Assembly: GCA_035270925.1 (NCBI GenBank)
Contig: DATESG010000058.1
Span: forward strand, 1 to 10,502
Length of the DNA stretch: 10,502 nucleotides
Direction of reading: 5' to 3'
DNA from: DATESG01 sp035270925
Lineage (GTDB): Bacteria > Bacillota_I > Bacilli_A > RFN20 > CAG-826
Position 1 is the stretch's first letter. Each line of letters opens with the position of its first letter. Made by a program: the position numbers and the translations under genes. The notes under the pieces are model-generated. The model ran no database searches. It had not been told where the DNA came from and saw only the letters and a program-made list of their open reading frames with translations. This document shows, piece after piece, positions 6,659-10,502 of this stretch.

Positions 6659-6970
6659 CAGTTTCCGCAATGTCGGAATTGATGCAAAAATCCCCGGCAA
6701 TATTAGGCTAAAAAGCAATAAGTATGTAGATATTGCGACAAGGAGTGGAAACTTGATGGCCTCTACTTTAGGGCTTTTTAGCTGGTGCGCAATCACAAAG
6801 TCTAAAGATGCCAATACGGCCATTAGGGCAACTAAAGTATAGCCCAAGAAATAATTTCTTTGATAAAATACAGGAATTGCTAATGCGACAATAATGAAGA
6901 ATTTCACAAATATCATCACGATTGTCGTGACGCCACTAATGTAGAACAAATTTTTATCACACTTACTCAT
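6644..6970 (-). CDS. Small three-helix membrane protein of unknown function
   Basis: I do not recognise this 108-residue protein. It has three hydrophobic segments (about 13-35, 41-62 and 72-96), a short polar N-terminus with one Cys, a charged loop HQLKSPKVEAIK (62-73) and a basic C-terminus LRKLKKNP. It is therefore an integral membrane protein with small loops and no visible catalytic motif. The start lies 7 bases after the aguB stop with only a distant, weak AGG, so translational coupling to aguB is likely. It is the last gene of the putrescine operon and ends just before the terminator hairpin. The placement might hint at a role linked to polyamines, but nothing in the sequence shows transport or binding, and simple co-transcription is equally possible. 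Confidence 0.75.
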   Translation of the reverse strand: MSKCDKNLFYISGVTTIVMIFVKFFIIVALAIPVFYQRNYFLGYTLVALMAVLASLDFVIAHQLKSPKVEAIKFPLLVAISTYLLLFSLILPGIFASIPTLRKLKKNP

Positions 6971-6977
6971 AACTATA

Positions 6978-7829
6978 TTATAAACCTGTTAAGCGTTTAT
7001 ACAGTTCTGGGCGACGATCCCGGAAAACACCCCAACTAATGCGTTGGTGATTAATTTTTTCTAAATCAAATTCATGAATAATATAGCCCTCTTCGCTCCT
7101 ATTCAATGACTTGATAATCGCCCCATGTTCATCAGCGATAAATGATGAACCGAAAAATTCCATTGAAGATCCAGGCTCTTTTTCTACTCCGACTCGATTA
7201 CTCGCAATAACCGGAATAATATTGGCGGCCGCATGGCCTCGCATAACAGTTTGCCAATGGTCTTTACTATCTTTTTCTAAGACGGGTTCGGTCCCAATTG
7301 CGGTTGGATATAAAATGATTTCAGCACCTTCTAGTGTTAAGACGCGGGCGACTTCAGGAAACCATTGATCCCAACAAATACCGATACCGATCTTCCCATA
7401 CTTCGTGCTGAAAACTTTAAAGTCATCATCGCCAGGGCTAAAATAGAATTTTTCTTCATAGCATTGGCCAGTTGGAATGTGGGCTTTACGGTATTTTCCA
7501 ACGACTTTTCCATCAGCATCAATCATCGCAAGAGAATTGAAAAAAACATTACCGGACTTTTCAAAGAACGAAATCGGTAAAACGACATCTAACTCTTTGG
7601 CGAGGGCTTGGAAACGCGCAATAAATTTCGATTGTTCAAACACTTCGGCTAGAGCAAAATAATCATAATTTTCGATTTGGCAAAAATATGGCGTTTTAAA
7701 TAATTCCTGTAACAAAATAACCTTGGCACCTGCTTTAGCAGCTTTACGAACCATTTGTTCAGCTTTAAGCAAGTTGTTTTCAATATCCCAACTAATTTTC
7801 ATTTGGGTGGCGGCGACAGTAACGATCAT
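6978..7829 (-). CDS. aguB: N-carbamoylputrescine amidase
   Basis: This 283-residue protein is a nitrilase-superfamily (carbon-nitrogen hydrolase) enzyme. It hydrolyses N-carbamoylputrescine to putrescine, CO2 and ammonia (EC 3.5.1.53), the last step of the agmatine route to putrescine. The catalytic triad is complete: Glu42 in LLQELF, Lys115 in GKYRKAHIPTG and Cys152 in GICWDQWFPE. YPTAIGTEP, KDHWQTVMRGHAAAN and IASNRVG are typical of the AguB/plant NLP1 group and support this substrate over other nitrilase-fold amidases. Length is normal and there is no signal peptide, so the enzyme is cytoplasmic. Its ATG overlaps the stop of the decarboxylase-deiminase gene (ATGA) and has a perfect AGGAGG (7837-7842) seven bases upstream, embedded in the Glu-rich tail codons of that gene. 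Use of a hydrolase, not a carbamoyltransferase, points to biosynthesis rather than energy-yielding agmatine fermentation. Confidence 0.95.
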   Translation of the reverse strand: MIVTVAATQMKISWDIENNLLKAEQMVRKAAKAGAKVILLQELFKTPYFCQIENYDYFALAEVFEQSKFIARFQALAKELDVVLPISFFEKSGNVFFNSLAMIDADGKVVGKYRKAHIPTGQCYEEKFYFSPGDDDFKVFSTKYGKIGIGICWDQWFPEVARVLTLEGAEIILYPTAIGTEPVLEKDSKDHWQTVMRGHAAANIIPVIASNRVGVEKEPGSSMEFFGSSFIADEHGAIIKSLNRSEEGYIIHEFDLEKINHQRISWGVFRDRRPELYKRLTGL

Positions 7830-10444
7830 TGTTCTTCCTCCTTGAGTGCGGGAATTTGCGTCGTAATACAGTGAATATTGCCTCCGCCTAGCAAAATTTC
7901 ACGTCCATCAACCTGAACAATCTTCTTGTCAGGATAGAGTTTTTTAAAGATAGCGAGGGCTTTTTTATCTTCAGGAACATTAAAGGCCGGAAGGATAATA
8001 AAATCATGACCTTGGTAATAGTTTACATAACTAGCGCTTAGTTGATCGCCACCAATCCGAGGTTTGGCGGATTTATAAGATTTCTTAATTCCTTTAGCTT
8101 CTTCCTTGGTCATAAACAAAGGTGTCGGCATCGGAATTTTGACAATTTTAAGATGATTCCCTTGAGCGTCACGCTCTTTTTTGAGGGTATTATACGCCTC
8201 GCGACAGTATTGATACTGCAGTGAGGTTTTATCTTCAGTCCACGCAAGAGCGACGACACCAGGTTCGACAAAGCAGGCCATATTATCAATATGTTCATTT
8301 GTTTCATCACCAACAATTCCGTGCTTTAACCAAATGACCTTATCCACACTTAAATATTTCTTTAATCTCTCTTCAATTTCTTGTTTGCTCATCTTTGGAT
8401 TACGACCTTCACTCAATAGACAAGCTTCAGTTGTGAGCAACGTTCCTTGTCCATCAACGTGAATTGAACCTCCTTCGAGGATAAAGTCATCAAGATGATA
8501 ACTATCAACCTTAAGTTTTGCAGCAACCCGTTTTGCGAGCGAATCATCATCTTGATAATCTGAATACAACCCATCAAATTCGCCACCCCAAGCATTAAAT
8601 CTAAAATCAACCGCCCTAATACTAGAGTGTTCTTTCGTGACAAAGATTGGCATGTTATCTCTAGCCCAGGCATCGTTATATTTGGTTTTAATCAGTGTTA
8701 CATTGTCAACTGCTTCATATTCTTCGGCAACGGAATTATAAATGCTTGGATGAACCCCAACAATAACTTTTTCAAATTTGGCAATTGCCGTAATCACGTC
8801 TTTAAAAGCCTTTTGGGCCGGTAGCGCATTAAGTCTCCACGTATCTTTTCTAAAAGGTAGCAGCATTAGGGTCGCATAATGTTTATCACCCTCGAACGGC
8901 ATTTGATAGCCATCAATACGTGGGGTTGTTTTACGTTTACGAATGAAATCATCAATTTTACGTTTGTAGACAGAATATTGTTTCCATTTGTCACTGTTGA
9001 TTACGTTGACTTGACCATCTTTGTAATCGCTGAGAATCGTCACACCCGTTTTAAGGTATGTCGTGAGTCGTTCAATTACTTCTTTAGTAAAAACTTCTCC
9101 AGGAATAATAAGGGGGATTCCCGGAGGGTAAATCATGATTGATTCCTTGGAAATCATCCCTAAAGCCTCGGAAAAGTGCACCTTTATACTAGGCGCATGA
9201 TAAGCCGTCCGAGGTTTAACCATGGCAAAGGGAAAAGTAATATTATAGTTACGATTTGGATACTTCCAATTTTTATGATAGTGAGTTTTACTAATGTCTT
9301 TTAATGCGACAATTAGATTATCAATATGTTTTTTCTTGGTACCAATCGCGATAATTCCTAATAATGTATAGGCTTCCGCTAGTTCAATTTGAATATGATA
9401 TTTTGTTTTTAGTAATTGATAAACCTCATGACCAGTTAAATCGAGTTTATCTAATTCAATTACCAATTTGGTCTTATCATAGTCGTAACATCCCCGTTGT
9501 AGAAAATATTTTTTGCCACGTGGAATAAAGCCAGGAATTTTACCAATACGGTCAAAAGCATATTTAGCAAGGGCTACGGTTTTTTCTAGGGCTTCTTCAC
9601 CATAATTGGCCATGTAATGACGCGCAGTGTCGATACTTGCAAGCAAAATGGTACTTGGTGAAGTTGTATTTAAAATATTCAACGCTTTTTGCACGCTAGT
9701 AATATCAACGCGGTCCGTCTTCATTAACAAAATGCTTGATTGCGTAAGCGAGCCTCCTGTTTTGTGCATACTGACACTAGATATATCCGCGCCACATTCC
9801 ATCGCACTTTTCGGGCCTTTTGAAGAGAAGTAATAGTGAGCACCATGAGCCTCATCGACAATCACAATCATATTGTGTTGATGCGCATAAGTGACAATAC
9901 GTTCTAAATCCGCAATCGCACCAAAATAAGTGGGGTTGATGACAAAGACGGCTTTGGCACTAGGATAACGGCGAATGGCCTTTTGATAGTCTTCAACTGA
10001 TGGTTGATTAGCAATTTCTAATTGTCCATCGATTTGAGAGTTAACAAAAATCGGGATTGAACCCGAAAGGACAAGCGCACTTAAAACTGATTTATGAATA
10101 TTACGCGGAAGGATGATTTTTTCATCAGCATTGACAGTAGCAAGGATAGAAGCAATGATTCCACTACTTGTTCCGTTTATTAATAAGAAAGCATGATCGG
10201 CACCAGTTGCGTCCGCCATCAAATCGCACGTCTCTTTAATTACACCAGTGGGGTTAGCAAGATTATCAAGTCCGATTGGCGCATTAATATCTGCCTCGAA
10301 AACTTTTTTACCTAAAAAGTCTTTCAATTTGTTAGGCGTATTGCCCATATGATGGCCGGGAACATCAAAAGGAGAGATACCTTCACTGAGATATTTTTTA
10401 AGGGCAGTTAGATATGGCGTCTTTTTTTGATTTAATTTATGCAT
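7826..10444 (-). CDS. speA-aguA: Bifunctional arginine decarboxylase-agmatine deiminase fusion
   Basis: This single 872-residue reading frame holds two full-length enzymes. Residues 1 to about 490 are a PLP-dependent Orn/Lys/Arg decarboxylase of the aspartate-aminotransferase fold: VPGHHMG (28-34), phosphate-binding NGTSSG (90-95), VDEAHGAH (196-203), the PLP lysine Lys228 in SMHKTGG, and YPPGIPLIIPGE (439-450). Residues about 506-872 are agmatine deiminase (EC 3.5.3.12): start-like TPRIDGYQMPFE, WARD with Asp596, FNAWGG, LEGGSIHVDGQGTLLTTE (656-673), His718 in DETNEHIDN, and the nucleophile Cys859 in GGGNIHC. A basic linker of about 15 residues (490-505) joins them. Together they should convert arginine to agmatine and then to N-carbamoylputrescine. 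Arginine specificity of the first half is inferred from the second. The ATG at 10444 is fixed by an in-frame TAA three codons upstream; GAGG (10458-10461) is rather distant at 13 bases. Met515 has no ribosome binding site, so separate translation of the second half is unlikely. aguB follows with a 4-base overlap. Confidence 0.95.
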   Translation of the reverse strand: MHKLNQKKTPYLTALKKYLSEGISPFDVPGHHMGNTPNKLKDFLGKKVFEADINAPIGLDNLANPTGVIKETCDLMADATGADHAFLLINGTSSGIIASILATVNADEKIILPRNIHKSVLSALVLSGSIPIFVNSQIDGQLEIANQPSVEDYQKAIRRYPSAKAVFVINPTYFGAIADLERIVTYAHQHNMIVIVDEAHGAHYYFSSKGPKSAMECGADISSVSMHKTGGSLTQSSILLMKTDRVDITSVQKALNILNTTSPSTILLASIDTARHYMANYGEEALEKTVALAKYAFDRIGKIPGFIPRGKKYFLQRGCYDYDKTKLVIELDKLDLTGHEVYQLLKTKYHIQIELAEAYTLLGIIAIGTKKKHIDNLIVALKDISKTHYHKNWKYPNRNYNITFPFAMVKPRTAYHAPSIKVHFSEALGMISKESIMIYPPGIPLIIPGEVFTKEVIERLTTYLKTGVTILSDYKDGQVNVINSDKWKQYSVYKRKIDDFIRKRKTTPRIDGYQMPFEGDKHYATLMLLPFRKDTWRLNALPAQKAFKDVITAIAKFEKVIVGVHPSIYNSVAEEYEAVDNVTLIKTKYNDAWARDNMPIFVTKEHSSIRAVDFRFNAWGGEFDGLYSDYQDDDSLAKRVAAKLKVDSYHLDDFILEGGSIHVDGQGTLLTTEACLLSEGRNPKMSKQEIEERLKKYLSVDKVIWLKHGIVGDETNEHIDNMACFVEPGVVALAWTEDKTSLQYQYCREAYNTLKKERDAQGNHLKIVKIPMPTPLFMTKEEAKGIKKSYKSAKPRIGGDQLSASYVNYYQGHDFIILPAFNVPEDKKALAIFKKLYPDKKIVQVDGREILLGGGNIHCITTQIPALKEEEQ

Positions 10445-10486
10445 GCTTATTTAGTTTCCTCAATCCGATTTTTATGATTACTATTT

Positions 10487-10492
10487 ATTATA
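10487..10492 (-). promoter_or_regulatory. Candidate -10 box of the putrescine operon
   Basis: On the minus strand a TATAAT lies about 43 bases upstream of the fusion gene's ATG, inside an A/T-rich stretch. Transcription would start near 10480. The matching -35 box would fall beyond the right edge of the window, so this remains a weak call; A/T-rich leaders often contain such hexamers by chance. Confidence 0.4.
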
Positions 10493-10502
10493 TATAAATA
10501 AA

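Noticed and set aside
8900..8990. Internal start that would make agmatine deiminase as a separate protein
   Set aside because: Met515 (about 8902) begins a deiminase-like sequence, but no AGGAGG-like site precedes it. The frame is open without a break through the linker.
1..10502. Mobile element, CRISPR array, tRNA or riboswitch
   Set aside because: No transposase, phage genes, long direct or terminal inverted repeats, cloverleaf pattern or repeat-spacer periodicity were seen. The non-coding gaps are at most 158 bases and hold only promoters and short palindromes.

Overview
The window looks like a chromosomal segment of a low-GC Gram-positive-type bacterium (Bacillota or a related Mollicutes-like lineage). 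This rests on A/T-rich codon use, AGGAGG-type ribosome binding sites, tightly packed operons, a CsoR/CopA copper module, an XRE regulator with a membrane tail and GT8 glycosyltransferases. TGA serves as a genuine stop (end of the first acyltransferase and of the large fusion gene) and Trp is TGG, so the TGA=Trp code of mycoplasmas does not apply. The species cannot be fixed from the sequence.

Region 1 (1-2503, minus strand) is a copper-homeostasis operon, copA then csoR; csoR runs off the left edge. Its promoter has a perfect TATAAT. A CsoR-type pseudopalindrome lies between the -10 box and the start codon, and the same G-run acts as the copA ribosome binding site.

Region 2 (2528-3257) holds an XRE-type regulator with a four-helix membrane domain on the minus strand. 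Its near-consensus promoter diverges from the promoter of the next operon, and two small inverted repeats sit between the two -35 boxes.

Region 3 (3286-6637, plus strand) is a compact four-gene operon: PlsC-like acyltransferase, GT8 glycosyltransferase, GT8 glycosyltransferase, PlsC-like acyltransferase. The genes overlap or nearly touch. The layout suggests assembly of an acylated glycolipid or similar envelope molecule; the product cannot be named. The last two genes share a reading frame and are separated only by one TAG stop and one codon.

Region 4 (10444-6644, minus strand) is a putrescine-synthesis operon. A single 872-residue protein joins an arginine decarboxylase to a complete agmatine deiminase. 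It is followed with a 4-base overlap by N-carbamoylputrescine amidase (aguB), then by a small three-helix membrane protein. Together the first two genes encode the whole route arginine -> agmatine -> N-carbamoylputrescine -> putrescine. The operons of regions 3 and 4 converge, and their terminators are interleaved: each lies in or against the 3' end of the opposing gene.

There is no gap over 300 bases without a gene. The longest non-coding stretch is 158 bases (3128-3285). No tRNA, rRNA, CRISPR, transposase or attachment site was seen. The most notable items are the decarboxylase-deiminase fusion and the symmetrical acyltransferase/GT8 operon.
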